From: an uncultured Prevotellaceae bacterium
GTDB taxonomy: Bacteria; Bacteroidota; Bacteroidia; Bacteroidales; Bacteroidaceae
NCBI GenBank assembly: GCA_947165505.1
Contig: CAMVAT010000024.1
Location: 1 to 43,160, forward strand
Direction of reading: 5' to 3'
DNA: 43,160 bases
Position numbers and translations under genes: made by a program. Shown piece by piece: positions 1 through 8,890 of the stretch; positions within the stretch are counted from its first letter, which is position 1, and each line of letters starts with the position of its first letter. The notes beneath the pieces are model-generated. The model did not search any database, was not told where the DNA came from, and saw only the letters and a list, made by a program, of their open reading frames with translations.

Positions 1-433
1 CCTCATAGTCATTGGTGTCGCCGGTGTAGTGGGGCTTCTGGCGGGTGGAGTTGGCACCGTAGTAGAACGGGTCTTCTATCTGTTCCATGATGTATTTCCG
101 CACGCTCTCCACCGTCGCCTGGGGACCCGATATGGGATAGTCCATCTCAATCTTCACGCGCAGGTCGCCCGTGTCATCAGTCTTGAGGACTTTCACTTCT
201 TTGTATTTCAGCCGTTCCGCATTCGTCACCGTCACCGCGTCGGTGATGTCGGCCGACTTGTCCATCGTGATGTCAGCACTGTCTGCATCGGTGTTGTCGG
301 CAGCTTTGTTCGCCATCTCACCAACCATATCGTTGATGGTGTTGCCAACAGTCGCATTATTCTGTTTCTGGCATCCTGCCAGTGTCAGGCACGTCACTGT
401 CAGTGCCATGACGGTGTGAGTAAGTGTTTTCAT
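1..433 (-). CDS. Lipoprotein with DUF3298-like region, 3' end cut by the window edge
   Basis: An open frame runs from ATG at 433 down to base 1 with no stop, so the gene is partial (144 codons seen). The N-terminus MKTLTHTVMALTVTCLTLAGC is a lipoprotein signal with lipobox LAGC (Cys21), so the product is probably an envelope lipoprotein. A short Asp/Ala-rich linker follows, then a segment containing VKIEMDYPISGP and RKYIMEQIEDPFY. That resembles the start of the DUF3298/RsiV-like domain of Bacteroidetes lipoproteins (inferred from pattern, not searched). The gene lies 33 bases downstream of the TraB/GumN gene on the same strand, so the two are probably cotranscribed. The function is unknown. 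Confidence 0.75.
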   Translation of the reverse strand, partial: MKTLTHTVMALTVTCLTLAGCQKQNNATVGNTINDMVGEMANKAADNTDADSADITMDKSADITDAVTVTNAERLKYKEVKVLKTDDTGDLRVKIEMDYPISGPQATVESVRKYIMEQIEDPFYYGANSTRQKPHYTGDTNDYE

Positions 434-466
434 ATTTTATGTGAGTTGATTCTTTTTGCGTGTGCC

Positions 467-1363
467 TTATTTGCATGCTTCCACCTGATATCCCGCCTGT
501 CGCAGCAGGTTGAGCACCCCTTTCTCGCCGGGCAGATGTCCTGCTCCTACGACAAACAGCGTGGATTTCGCCTGCATGATGGCCGGCATCTGAACCATCC
601 AGTTGGCATTGCGCCCGCTGATGAGCTGTTCTTCCTCATCTGAAGTGTTGTCGCAGTCGTTGTCCATTTTCATATCCATGGCATTCTTCACCCCCTCCAA
701 GTCTTGGGCGAAATAGCTCTTGATGATGCTGTCAGTCATCATGTCGTCGAAATCAGAGTGGTCAACCAGGCAGAGCAGCAGTTGCTTCTGCCGTTCCATC
801 GACTTGCCTTGATAGAGCACGTTCATCTGCAAAGAGAGTGATTCCAGTCCGCCCGTCATTTTCCCGCTTTTCTGCGCATCACGTTGCAGAGAGATATCCA
901 GCACGTTGGAAACGTCTATCTGTCCTGTTTTCATGACACAGTTGAGCAATTCAAATTGAGTGGTCAGTCCGATGGGTGTCATTCTCTCAGCTTGTTGCAT
1001 CAAGATGGAGGCGGTAAAACCGAATTTCTTCTGGGTGTAATCCTTCACCCGTTTCATCTCGTCGGGAGTCAGTATCTGACTGAGTTTCATTCCTTCGGGC
1101 AGTAGCATGGCTTGTTGCACCAGCGCCGTGCTGTCAGGATTCAGCAAGGCGTTGATTTCAAGTTCGCCATACACCTGTTCGCACTGCTCCTGTACGGTGC
1201 GGAGACCGGGGATGGAGTCGGCGAACGAAGCGGGTGCCAGGTGGTATGTGCCCACGATGTATGAGGGCCGTTGCAGTCCGTTGCCGCTGATGCGGTAGAG
1301 CAGCTGGGCGTGGGTCGCTGCGGAAAAACACGTGAATAGCAATGCGAATAAAAAGTTTCTCAT
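467..1363 (-). CDS. TraB/GumN family secreted protein
   Basis: The 298-residue product has a signal peptide (about residues 1-19, ending ATHAQ). It then shows the TraB/GumN pattern: GTYH at 38-41 near the start of the mature protein, and VVGAGHLPGEKG near 271-282 before the final helix. In this family conserved Gly/His/Glu residues are thought to form a metal-dependent active site (the Tiki/TraB peptidase-like fold); the substrate of the bacterial members is not known. The length fits the family. The protein is predicted to act in the periplasm or at the envelope. It is followed after 33 bases by a lipoprotein gene on the same strand. A TAnnTTTG -7 element lies about 32 bases before the start codon. 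Confidence 0.85.
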   Translation of the reverse strand: MRNFLFALLFTCFSAATHAQLLYRISGNGLQRPSYIVGTYHLAPASFADSIPGLRTVQEQCEQVYGELEINALLNPDSTALVQQAMLLPEGMKLSQILTPDEMKRVKDYTQKKFGFTASILMQQAERMTPIGLTTQFELLNCVMKTGQIDVSNVLDISLQRDAQKSGKMTGGLESLSLQMNVLYQGKSMERQKQLLLCLVDHSDFDDMMTDSIIKSYFAQDLEGVKNAMDMKMDNDCDNTSDEEEQLISGRNANWMVQMPAIMQAKSTLFVVGAGHLPGEKGVLNLLRQAGYQVEACK

Positions 1364-1395
1364 ATTTGCGATGGTGTTAGTCTGTTTTATTTCGA

Positions 1396-1403
1396 CAAAG
1401 ATA
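1396..1403 (-). promoter_or_regulatory. -7 promoter element for the TraB/GumN gene
   Basis: Read on the minus strand this is TATCTTTG, a match to the Bacteroidetes -7 consensus TAnnTTTG, 32 bases upstream of the ATG at 1363. No clean TTTG -33 element was seen, only an ATTG at about the right distance. Confidence 0.5.
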
Positions 1404-1517
1404 ATACTTTTTTCCCAATAAAAGGATAATTCTGTAAAAAATATTGTTGCAGGTATTCCAAAACGATGAAATCAACGAAAATACGCTGCTTTGTGCGTTT
1501 ATGTCATTTTTCTTTCG

Positions 1518-1525
1518 TACTTTTG
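1518..1525 (+). promoter_or_regulatory. -7 promoter element for the PanE-like gene
   Basis: TACTTTTG matches TAnnTTTG and lies 30 bases before the ATG at 1556. A TTTG at 1490-1493 is 24 bases upstream, a little further than the usual 19-21, so the -33 assignment is weak. Confidence 0.5.
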
Positions 1526-1555
1526 CACCTTAAATTATAGAGTTACTGAGAGTAA

Positions 1556-2458
1556 ATGAGATATGCTGTGATTGGAACAGGCGCCATCGGCGGATATTAC
1601 GGGTCGAAGTTGGCGCATGCGGGGCAGGAGGTGCACTTCCTGTTGCACCGCGACTATGAATATGTGAAACAAAACGGACTGGCCGTGGATTCGTGCGACG
1701 GGTCGTTCTGTCTGCCTCGGGTGAATGCCTATCGGTCGGCTGCCGACATGCCGCAGTGCGACGTGGTGCTGGTGGGCTTGAAAACCATCAACAACCACCT
1801 GTTGCAGTCGCTGCTGCCGCCCTTGTTGCACAGTCGCACCCTAGTGGTGCTCATCCAGAACGGCATCGGCGTGGAGGAGGATGTGCAGCGGATGCTGCCC
1901 GGTGTGTGGATAGCCGCCGGCCTGGCCTTCATCTGCAGTGCCAAGACCGAGCCCGGGCGTATCTCGCACCAGTGCTACGGCAGCATCAATATCGGCAACT
2001 ACTCCTGTGCCGACCCGGCCCTCGTCACGTCGCTCATCGGCGAACTGCAACAGGCGGGCATCGAGGCTGCCGAGGTGGAATACCATGAGGCACGTTGGCG
2101 CAAGGCCGTGTGGAATATGCCCTTCAATGGCATGACTGTGGCACTTCATACACAGACCGACCTGCTGCTGAAACATCCCGCCACCGAACAACTGATCTAC
2201 GACCAGATGATGGAAGTGATCCATGCGGCGCAGGCCTGCGGCGTCAAGACACTCGACTCTTCGTTTGCCGACAAGATGATGTCCATGACGCGCTCGATGG
2301 TGCCTTATTCGCCCAGTATGAGGCTCGACTACGACTTCCACCGTCCCATGGAGATACATTACATCTACTCGCGCCCTATCGAGATAGCTGCCCAGGCAGG
2401 ATGCCCCATGCCGAAACTGGCGATGCTCGAGGCGGAACTGAGATTCTTGGAGGGTTGA
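1556..2458 (+). CDS. panE: 2-dehydropantoate 2-reductase (ketopantoate reductase family)
   Basis: This 300-residue protein has the ApbA/PanE layout. The N-terminal Rossmann motif GTGAIGG (residues 7-13) binds NADPH, QNG lies at 101-103, and the C-terminal helical domain starts with RWRKAVWN. Lys183 and Asn187 match the catalytic Lys and neighbouring Asn of the family, and Glu266 in MEIHYIY matches the substrate-binding Glu of the usual TEIDYING motif. The expected reaction is NADPH-dependent reduction of ketopantoate to pantoate in pantothenate and CoA synthesis, in the cytosol. The active-site loop is slightly different from the textbook motif, so another 2-keto acid is possible. The gene stands alone on the plus strand with its own -7 element. 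Confidence 0.85.
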   Translation: MRYAVIGTGAIGGYYGSKLAHAGQEVHFLLHRDYEYVKQNGLAVDSCDGSFCLPRVNAYRSAADMPQCDVVLVGLKTINNHLLQSLLPPLLHSRTLVVLIQNGIGVEEDVQRMLPGVWIAAGLAFICSAKTEPGRISHQCYGSINIGNYSCADPALVTSLIGELQQAGIEAAEVEYHEARWRKAVWNMPFNGMTVALHTQTDLLLKHPATEQLIYDQMMEVIHAAQACGVKTLDSSFADKMMSMTRSMVPYSPSMRLDYDFHRPMEIHYIYSRPIEIAAQAGCPMPKLAMLEAELRFLEG

Positions 2459-2480
2459 GGGCTTAGGGTTTAGTGTTCAT
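2453..2480 (+). repeat. Short telomere-like heptad array
   Basis: The end of the PanE-like gene runs into TTGAGG, TTAGGGT and TTTAGTG units. The same units recur at five other places in the window. The stop codon of the gene lies inside the repeat. Confidence 0.6.
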
Positions 2481-2551
2481 ACACGGTTTCGTACTCTCAG
2501 GCATTTATAAAGAAAGGCACCGTAATCGCCATTGAATAATACAAACAAGAT

Positions 2552-3961
2552 ATGATGAACATCAAAAACATGCAAACATTGGTGGCCGCCCTCTTCATGG
2601 CCGCCACCACTACCGCCCAAACCGGCAATGGAGGCATCTCGCACGAGATGCTGCGGCAGATAGAGCAGTCGCAGGGCGCAGGCAGCGTCAATAAGGCGCT
2701 CTTCAATGCCATCGCCGCCAACTCCATCGACAACCTGGCCAAAAACTTCGGCAACCAAGGCGAACTGGACACTTATTTCTCTACCGAGACGAAAAAACAG
2801 TCCATCCACGACCAGAAGAGCAGCGGACGCTGCTGGCTCTTCAGCGGCCTCAACGTGCTGCGCTCTGACTTCGCCCTGCGCTCCGACTCGCTCACCGTGG
2901 AGTATTCGCAGGCCTATCTCTTCTTCTACGACCAGCTGGAGAAGGCCAACCTGATGCTGCAAGGCGTCATCGACACCGCCAAGAAACCGATGGACGATGT
3001 GCGCGTGCAGTTCTTCTTCAAATCGCCCATCGGCGACGGCGGCACCTTCTGCGGCGTGGCCGACCTGGCCGAGAAATACGGGCTGGTGCCCATGAGCGTG
3101 ATGCCCGAGTCGTATAGCGCAGAGAACACGTCGCGCCTGGCTACCATCATCAAGTCGAAGTTGCGCGAGTTCGGACTGGAACTGCGAGGGATGGTGGCAG
3201 GCGGCAAGAAAGCGGCAGCCATCCAAGCCCGCAAGACCGAGATGCTCGGCACCATCTACCACATCCTCGCCATCACGCTGGGCGAGCCCGTCAAGGAGTT
3301 CACCTACGCGTTCAAAGACAAGAATGGCAAGCAGCAGACCGAGCCGAAACGATACACCCCGATGACTTTTTATCAGGAGACGGTGGGTGGCCCGCTCAAT
3401 GGCACTTTCATCATGGCCATGAACGACCCTCGGCGCCCTTATTACAAGACCTACGAGGTGGAGTACGACCGCCATACCTACGACGGTCACAACTGGAAAT
3501 ACATCAACCTGCCCATGGAAGATATTGAGCGGATGGCCATCGCCTGCCTGAAAGACGGACATAAGATGTATTCATCGTACGACGTGGGCAAGCAGTTTGA
3601 CCGTAAGCGCGGATTGCTCGACCTGGGCAACTACGACTACGAGTCGCTCTTCGGCACCACCTTCACCATGAACAAGGCGCAGCGCATCGAGACCTTCGAC
3701 AGCGGTTCGACCCATGCCATGACACTCACCGCCGTGGATCTGGATGAGAACGGCAACGCCAAGAAATGGAAGGTGGAGAACTCATGGGGGCCGAGTTACG
3801 GTCAGGCGGGGTGTCTCATCATGACCGCTCCGTGGTTCAGGGAGTATATGTTCCGCTTGGTGGTCAACAAGAAATACGTGCCCGCCGACATCCTTGAGAT
3901 GGAGAAACAGAAGCCTGTGATGGTGATGCCCGAAGACCCGCTCTTCTTGGAGGATAAGTGA
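2552..3961 (+). CDS. pepC: Secreted aminopeptidase C (C1B cysteine peptidase, bleomycin hydrolase family)
   Basis: The 469-residue product has a signal peptide (cleavage likely near TTTAQ, residue 23) followed by a C1B papain-fold peptidase. The catalytic Cys94 sits in DQKSSGRCWLFSG, His388 in GSTHAMTL and Asn410 in VENSWG, which is the expected Cys-His-Asn triad. Length and motif order fit aminopeptidase C/bleomycin hydrolase, which removes N-terminal residues from peptides and usually forms a hexamer. The cytosolic homologues lack a signal peptide. The exported form is common in Bacteroidales, where it probably works in the periplasm on imported peptides. Several start codons are close together (2552, 2555); both keep the signal peptide. 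The next gene is convergent, beyond a palindromic repeat. Confidence 0.92.
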   Translation: MMNIKNMQTLVAALFMAATTTAQTGNGGISHEMLRQIEQSQGAGSVNKALFNAIAANSIDNLAKNFGNQGELDTYFSTETKKQSIHDQKSSGRCWLFSGLNVLRSDFALRSDSLTVEYSQAYLFFYDQLEKANLMLQGVIDTAKKPMDDVRVQFFFKSPIGDGGTFCGVADLAEKYGLVPMSVMPESYSAENTSRLATIIKSKLREFGLELRGMVAGGKKAAAIQARKTEMLGTIYHILAITLGEPVKEFTYAFKDKNGKQQTEPKRYTPMTFYQETVGGPLNGTFIMAMNDPRRPYYKTYEVEYDRHTYDGHNWKYINLPMEDIERMAIACLKDGHKMYSSYDVGKQFDRKRGLLDLGNYDYESLFGTTFTMNKAQRIETFDSGSTHAMTLTAVDLDENGNAKKWKVENSWGPSYGQAGCLIMTAPWFREYMFRLVVNKKYVPADILEMEKQKPVMVMPEDPLFLEDK

Positions 3962-3976
3962 ATCAAGGGGACAAGT

Positions 3977-4113
3977 GGGTGTGTCATATTAAATAGACAA
4001 CGGATTTCACGGATTTCACAGATTTGCAACTTGCTGATTATCAACAATTACATAAATCCGTGAAATCCGTGAAATCCGTTGTTGAAGAGAAATCCAAGTG
4101 TTTTGACACACCC
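3977..4113 (+). repeat. 137-bp palindromic MITE-like element, copy 1
   Basis: The ends are perfect 10-bp inverted repeats, GGGTGTGTCA at 3977-3986 and TGACACACCC at 4104-4113. Inside, three GGATTTCAC-type 9-mers on the left pair with three complementary 9-mers on the right around an AT-rich loop, so the whole element can fold into a long hairpin. A second copy of identical length lies at 24956-25092. No gene is inside. It separates two convergent genes. Confidence 0.85.
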
Positions 4114-4136
4114 TCCGGAGTAGTTAAGTAGTTGTT

Positions 4137-5753
4137 TTAATATCCCGGATTCTGCCGGTTGCCCTCGTCGAGCGACAGGGCGCTTCCGGGGATGGGGAAG
4201 ACGATGGTGTGGCGGTCGGCCTCGCCCGGAGCCTGCGGGCGCTGGTCGTAGGGCCGGTGAAACTGGTCGAAGCGTATCAGGTCTTGTCGGCGCCATCCCT
4301 CCCATGCCAGTTCTATCAACCGCTCGTCGAGGATATTCTCGAGCGTGCACTCCCTGGGTGTGGCGTGCGCGCGATTGCGTATCAGGTTGAAGTAGTACGA
4401 CCCGTCCATGCCGTGGCGCTCCATCGCTTCGGCCTGCATCAGCACCACGTCGCCCAGGCGGAACAGCACGATGTCGTTGTCTTGCAGCTGTCCGTCGTTG
4501 AGCGCCGTCAAGTCGTCTTCATATTTCTTCATCCTTGCCCCGCCCGTCTTCTCGAAGGGTGTGCCCGTGAGGTCGAGCTGCACCCCAAACGGCGCATATT
4601 CCAGGGGGGTTCCGTCGTCGAGCAGCACTTCTTGGTTGTTTACATACACCTCGCCCGAGTAATAGTTGCCCCAGTAGCGCGGGTCGATGTCGTCAGTGCC
4701 GTATCCGTGTGTCTTCACCGCTTTGATGGTGGCGCAGGTGCCGTTTTCGGACGCCATTCCCATGGCACCGGCATGGTTGTTGTGGCGTGAGCGGAACAGG
4801 TTTTTGAAGATGTTGGTATAGAGCGACTTATCCATCGGGATGGTGAAGATATTCTCTACAGAGTTGGAGTTGTGCACGGCGAAGTTGCTAAATACGTCTT
4901 CTTCGAGAGAATATCCTACATCATGCACTTTCTGACACCAATACAGGCATGCCTCCCATGCGTTCACCTTGGCGTCGTCGGTGATGCTGAGCATGATCTG
5001 GGTGCCGTCGGGGCGTATGTCGTCGGTCCACACGTCGTCGGTCCACACCTCTGCGTTGAGAGCCATCTTGGCCAGCACGAAATAGGCTACGGGCTGTGTC
5101 ATCCGTCCGTAGTATTCTCCTTTCACATTACTTCTCTCGTATGCCAGGTAGGGCAGTTGCATACGCAGCTCGTCGTAGAGCGTGTAGAACAGCTGGCTGC
5201 GCTCCAGCTGGCGCATCTGTCCGGTGATGTCGGTCGAGGTGATATACGGCACGCGGCCGTAGAGGTCGAGCAGATAGACGTAGAACATCGCACGCAGGGC
5301 GCGCACCTCGGCGGTCAGGTTGTTGTATTGGCTGTCGTCGAGCAGGTGTTTGTACGTGTCGAGTCGTTCGAGCGACTGGTTGCAGAGCACGATCACCTTG
5401 TAGAGGTATTTCCATGTGTCGTCAGAGATAGAGAACCCGGCATCCCAAGTGTGCAAGTACAGTTGTTGCCACTGTCCGCCGTCGTACCAGTCGGCGCCTC
5501 GTGTGGGCAGCATGGCCTCGTCCGACGAGAAGGTATTCAGGTCATACACACCGCGCGAAGTGCCTTGCAGCCCCTGGCTGTCGTCGTGGCCGCCGATATA
5601 GTTATAGAGCGCGGCCACGGTGTTCAAATACAGGTTGCCGGCGTCGGTAAACACACGGTCTTCGCTCAGTTGGTCGCGCGGATGTTCGTCGAGGCAGCTG
5701 CTGCACAAGGCCAGTGCTGCCATCATCATGATATATTTCGGTAGATGTCTCAT
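4137..5753 (-). CDS. SusD/RagB family outer-membrane nutrient-binding lipoprotein
   Basis: The 538-residue protein starts with a lipoprotein signal, with lipobox LCSSC and Cys20 as the lipidation site. The mature start LDEHPRDQLSEDRVF, followed by FTDAGNLYLNTVAALYNYIGG, is typical of SusD N-termini. The C-terminus IVFPIPGSALSLDEGNRQNPGY is the standard SusD ending (FPIP...L..NP.QNPGY). SusD proteins form the lid over a SusC TonB-dependent channel and bind glycans or peptides at the cell surface. The partner susC-like gene lies upstream on the same strand, but 173 bases away. No glycoside hydrolase is next to the pair, so the substrate cannot be named; the neighbouring aminopeptidase would fit peptide import, which is only a guess. 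Confidence 0.93.
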   Translation of the reverse strand: MRHLPKYIMMMAALALCSSCLDEHPRDQLSEDRVFTDAGNLYLNTVAALYNYIGGHDDSQGLQGTSRGVYDLNTFSSDEAMLPTRGADWYDGGQWQQLYLHTWDAGFSISDDTWKYLYKVIVLCNQSLERLDTYKHLLDDSQYNNLTAEVRALRAMFYVYLLDLYGRVPYITSTDITGQMRQLERSQLFYTLYDELRMQLPYLAYERSNVKGEYYGRMTQPVAYFVLAKMALNAEVWTDDVWTDDIRPDGTQIMLSITDDAKVNAWEACLYWCQKVHDVGYSLEEDVFSNFAVHNSNSVENIFTIPMDKSLYTNIFKNLFRSRHNNHAGAMGMASENGTCATIKAVKTHGYGTDDIDPRYWGNYYSGEVYVNNQEVLLDDGTPLEYAPFGVQLDLTGTPFEKTGGARMKKYEDDLTALNDGQLQDNDIVLFRLGDVVLMQAEAMERHGMDGSYYFNLIRNRAHATPRECTLENILDERLIELAWEGWRRQDLIRFDQFHRPYDQRPQAPGEADRHTIVFPIPGSALSLDEGNRQNPGY

Positions 5754-5756
5754 CGG

Positions 5757-5926
5757 GGTTGAGGTTTGAGGTTTGAGATTTGAGTGTTTAGTGTTGAGTG
5801 TTTAGTGTTTAGTGTTCTTGCACCTTATTTTTACTTTTATACTTTTTTACTTATTAGTGTTCTAACACCTTATTTTTACTTTTTTACTTTTTTACTTTTT
5901 TACTTTTTCAATGGCTTTTTTACTTA
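5757..5926. repeat. Repeat-filled spacer between the SusC and SusD genes
   Basis: Bases 5760-5816 are a heptad array (GTTTAGT, TTTGAGG and similar units). Bases 5820-5926 hold many TTTTTAC units, with a near-duplicate segment built on ACCTTATTTTTACTTTT. There is no gene inside. Spacers between susC and susD are usually short, so the repeats appear to have expanded or inserted inside an operon. Confidence 0.7.
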
Positions 5927-8626
5927 TTAGAAATGCACACTTACTCCGACGCTGTAGGTGCGGTAGGGCGGATACGAGCGTTTGTCGTCGATGCCGAGGG
6001 TGTTGCCCACGGCGAAGCTGTTGATCATCGGTGTCAGACCGCTGTAGCTGGTGATGGTGGCCAGGTTGTTCACGCTCAGCGAGAGTCGCAGCGCGCTGAC
6101 ATAACGTGTCTTCTTCAGCGGCACGTTCCATCCTACGGTCAGGTAGTCGATGTTGAGGTAGTCGCCGCTTTCGAGCCAGTAGTCGCTCACCTCCTGGTCG
6201 TAGATGTTACGTTTGGGAGCCTCCTCCATCACGTTGTAGCTGGGGAACGACCCCATGTTCATGTAGGTGAGCGCCGTGCCGTTGAAAATCTTGTGTCCGA
6301 AGGCACCGTTCATCTGCACGGAGATGTCAAACGACTTGTATCTGAAACTGATGTTCGAGCCCAGGGTCATCTTGGGCGTGGCCTGTCCGGCGATGTAGCG
6401 GTCGTTGCTGTCGCCGGTGCCGTCGCCGTTCAGGTCTTCCAGTTCGTAGTAATAGGTGCCGTCGCCGTAGTCTTTCACGCCGGTGCAGTGTGGCAGGTAG
6501 AACACGCCCAGCGGTTGGCCGATGATACGATATACGATGTCGCGGTTGCTGCCGTGGAATCCTGCGCCGTTGAGCTGGCCGATGGCCGATGTGTTGCCCG
6601 CCGACACGTAGAATCCCTGGTAGTCGCCCGAGAGTGAGATGAGCTTATTCTTTTGGAACGACATGTTTAGGTTGATGTTCAGTTGCATGTCGGGCTTTTC
6701 GATGGGTGTCACGCCCAGTCCGATCTCAAAACCGCTGTTGCTCATCGAGCCCAGGTTGGCCAGCAGCTTGTCGTAGGCGAAGGGCGGCACGCTCACATCG
6801 TATAGGTAGAGCATGTCTTTCGTCTTCGAGTAGTAGTATTCGGCGGTCATCACCAGTCGGTTGTGCCACAGTCCCAGGTCCATGCCGATGTTGAACGATG
6901 TGCGCGTCTCCCATTTCAGGTCGGGGTTGGCGTTCTTCAGGTAGCCTAAGGCCACGGCGGTGGTGCCATATACGGGCACCACGCCGGTGGGTTCCATCAG
7001 CTGCAGCGAGTTGTATGAGTCGATGCCGCCCAGGTTGCCCGAGCGTCCGGAGCCGGAGCGCAGTTTGAGTTGGCTGATGAAGGTAGCGTCTTTCATGAAT
7101 TCCTCTTTGGTGATGTCCCATTCTACCGACACCGAGGGGAAGAATCCCCAGCGGTTGTTGTCGCCCACCATCGACGATCCGTCGGTGCGTGCCGTCAGGT
7201 TGAGTGTGTATCTGTCTAAGAGCGTGTATTTCACGCTTCCCATCCACGAGGCCAGCACGGGTTTCTCCCAGTCAGACCCTGTGCCTCCGTATGGCCGCAG
7301 CGACCCCGCCTTCAGGTTGTCGTAGCCGAACTCGTTGGTGGTGAATCCTTTCACGGTGGTGTAGAATCCCGAGCGGTGGCTCTCCTGGTATTCCCACAGG
7401 GCGGTGGCATCTAAGTGGTGGATGCCCCACGTGTGGCGGTAGTTGAGCATCACGTTGCCCAGCCAGTCCTCCGTCTTTCGCTCGCCCCGGTAGGCCTGTC
7501 CCTGCGCCCATACCCATGTGGGCAGGTATTGCATGTTTTCTGTCGAGTTGAACGAGTATGAGCCGAAGAGCGACAGCTTGAGGTCTTTCAGCAGGTCGAA
7601 TTCAAACTTGATGTGCGTGTTGAAGCTCAGGCTTTTCTCGTGGTCTTTCTCTTGCAGCAGAGCCAGGGGGTTGCTGATTTGCGAGGCCGAAGAGTTTTTC
7701 TGCCAGTTGCCCAGTTCGTCGGGGTGGTTGGGGTAAGTGGGGTTTTGCGATGCCGCCGAGTAGAAGAGCGTCTGCTGGTCGAAGATATATTTGTTTTTCT
7801 GTGAGGAGCCGAACACGCCGAGGTCTATTTTCATCTTATTGTCGAAGGCCCGCTGTGTCAGGTCGAGTTTCGCCACGAAGTTGCTGTATTCGTTGCTGCG
7901 TATCACCGTGTTGTTGTCCATCAGTCCGATGGATGCGCGGTAGTTCGACGTCTCTGTGCCCCCGCTGAAGGCGATATGGTGGTTGTGTATGATGCCCGTG
8001 CGTGTGAGTTCGCCGGGGAAGTCGGTGTCTGAGCCGCCGTCTATATAGCTGAGTCCCAGCTCGCGTGCCAGCGAGGCGTAGGCATAGCGGTCGAGCATCT
8101 CCATGTTCTTATACACCGCTTGGAATCCGACGTTGCCGTCGTATGAGATGTGGAATTTGCCGCCGTGCCCTTTTTTCGTTGTCACCTGTATCACGCCCGA
8201 AGCGCCGCGCGACCCGTACTGCGCCGTCTCGGCGGCGTTTTTCAGGATGGCGAAGCTCTCGATGTCGGCCGGGTAGATGTTGGAGAGCACGGCCAGGTCG
8301 GACGATACACCGTCGATGATGACCAGCGGGTCGTTGCCGCCGGTGAGCGACGTGGTGCCTCGCACGCGCACGCTCGAGAGCATCGCCATGCGGTCGGCGC
8401 CGCTCGATGTCACGTTCACGCCGGCCGCTTTACCGCTCAGTGCTGTGATCGAGTTGACCACCAGTCCTTTGTTCATCCGTTCTTCGGTCACCTTATCTAC
8501 CGAACCGGTTTGGAAGAGTGCTTGATTGTCGGTGCTGTCGTTGAGTATCGCCGCGGTGAGGCTGTTTTGTGCGAATGTAGCGTGTGCGATGCCGACAGCG
8601 GCGAGTAGTGTCAGGATATGTTTCAT
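5927..8626 (-). CDS. SusC/RagA family TonB-linked outer-membrane transporter, short N-terminus
   Basis: The start is taken at 8626, giving 899 residues: MKHILTLLAAVGIAHATFAQ is a clear signal peptide and a -7 promoter element lies just upstream. The frame stays open up to 8914, but that extension has no signal and overlaps the promoter. After the signal the protein goes almost straight into the plug domain (ITALSGKAAGVNV, VRVRGTTSLTGGNDPLVIIDGV, ESFAILKNAAETAQYGSRGASGVI). It then continues as a beta-barrel and ends in VGVSVHF with a terminal Phe. The carboxypeptidase-regulatory-like domain that precedes the plug in most SusC proteins is missing, and no TonB box is obvious. It would import the ligand captured by the downstream SusD-like lipoprotein. 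Confidence 0.93.
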   Translation of the reverse strand: MKHILTLLAAVGIAHATFAQNSLTAAILNDSTDNQALFQTGSVDKVTEERMNKGLVVNSITALSGKAAGVNVTSSGADRMAMLSSVRVRGTTSLTGGNDPLVIIDGVSSDLAVLSNIYPADIESFAILKNAAETAQYGSRGASGVIQVTTKKGHGGKFHISYDGNVGFQAVYKNMEMLDRYAYASLARELGLSYIDGGSDTDFPGELTRTGIIHNHHIAFSGGTETSNYRASIGLMDNNTVIRSNEYSNFVAKLDLTQRAFDNKMKIDLGVFGSSQKNKYIFDQQTLFYSAASQNPTYPNHPDELGNWQKNSSASQISNPLALLQEKDHEKSLSFNTHIKFEFDLLKDLKLSLFGSYSFNSTENMQYLPTWVWAQGQAYRGERKTEDWLGNVMLNYRHTWGIHHLDATALWEYQESHRSGFYTTVKGFTTNEFGYDNLKAGSLRPYGGTGSDWEKPVLASWMGSVKYTLLDRYTLNLTARTDGSSMVGDNNRWGFFPSVSVEWDITKEEFMKDATFISQLKLRSGSGRSGNLGGIDSYNSLQLMEPTGVVPVYGTTAVALGYLKNANPDLKWETRTSFNIGMDLGLWHNRLVMTAEYYYSKTKDMLYLYDVSVPPFAYDKLLANLGSMSNSGFEIGLGVTPIEKPDMQLNINLNMSFQKNKLISLSGDYQGFYVSAGNTSAIGQLNGAGFHGSNRDIVYRIIGQPLGVFYLPHCTGVKDYGDGTYYYELEDLNGDGTGDSNDRYIAGQATPKMTLGSNISFRYKSFDISVQMNGAFGHKIFNGTALTYMNMGSFPSYNVMEEAPKRNIYDQEVSDYWLESGDYLNIDYLTVGWNVPLKKTRYVSALRLSLSVNNLATITSYSGLTPMINSFAVGNTLGIDDKRSYPPYRTYSVGVSVHF

Positions 8627-8649
8627 GTGTGGTTGATAGTATTTGTACG

Positions 8650-8657
8650 CAAAGGTA
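8650..8657 (-). promoter_or_regulatory. -7 promoter element for the SusC-like gene
   Basis: TACCTTTG on the minus strand matches TAnnTTTG, 23 bases from the ATG at 8626. Transcription would start about 15-20 bases before the ATG, which rules out the longer start at 8914. Confidence 0.55.
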
Positions 8658-8853
8658 GGATTATTTTTTGATATACGCCACAACTCGCCGGTTTTTTTCT
8701 TTCGCATTGCGACACGCCCCTGCTTTTTGCGACAAAACAAGGCATTGGGTGGGGGGCTGTCACAAGAGGGGCGGCAATTTGTGCCTTGATGTGGCAAAAT
8801 GCGGTATATGGTGGCGAAAAAGGTACAGTTTGAAAAATAATTAGGCTTAAAAT

Positions 8854-8884
8854 TTTGTAATATAAAAAAAAAGTCATATTTTTG
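8854..8884 (+). promoter_or_regulatory. Full -33/-7 promoter of the LytTR-FHA-kinase operon
   Basis: TTTG at 8854-8857 and TATTTTTG at 8877-8884 are separated by 19 bases, an exact fit to the Bacteroidetes promoter consensus. Transcription should start near 8891 and give a leader of about 225 nt before the ATG at 9115. Confidence 0.75.
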
Positions 8885-8890
8885 CAGTCG

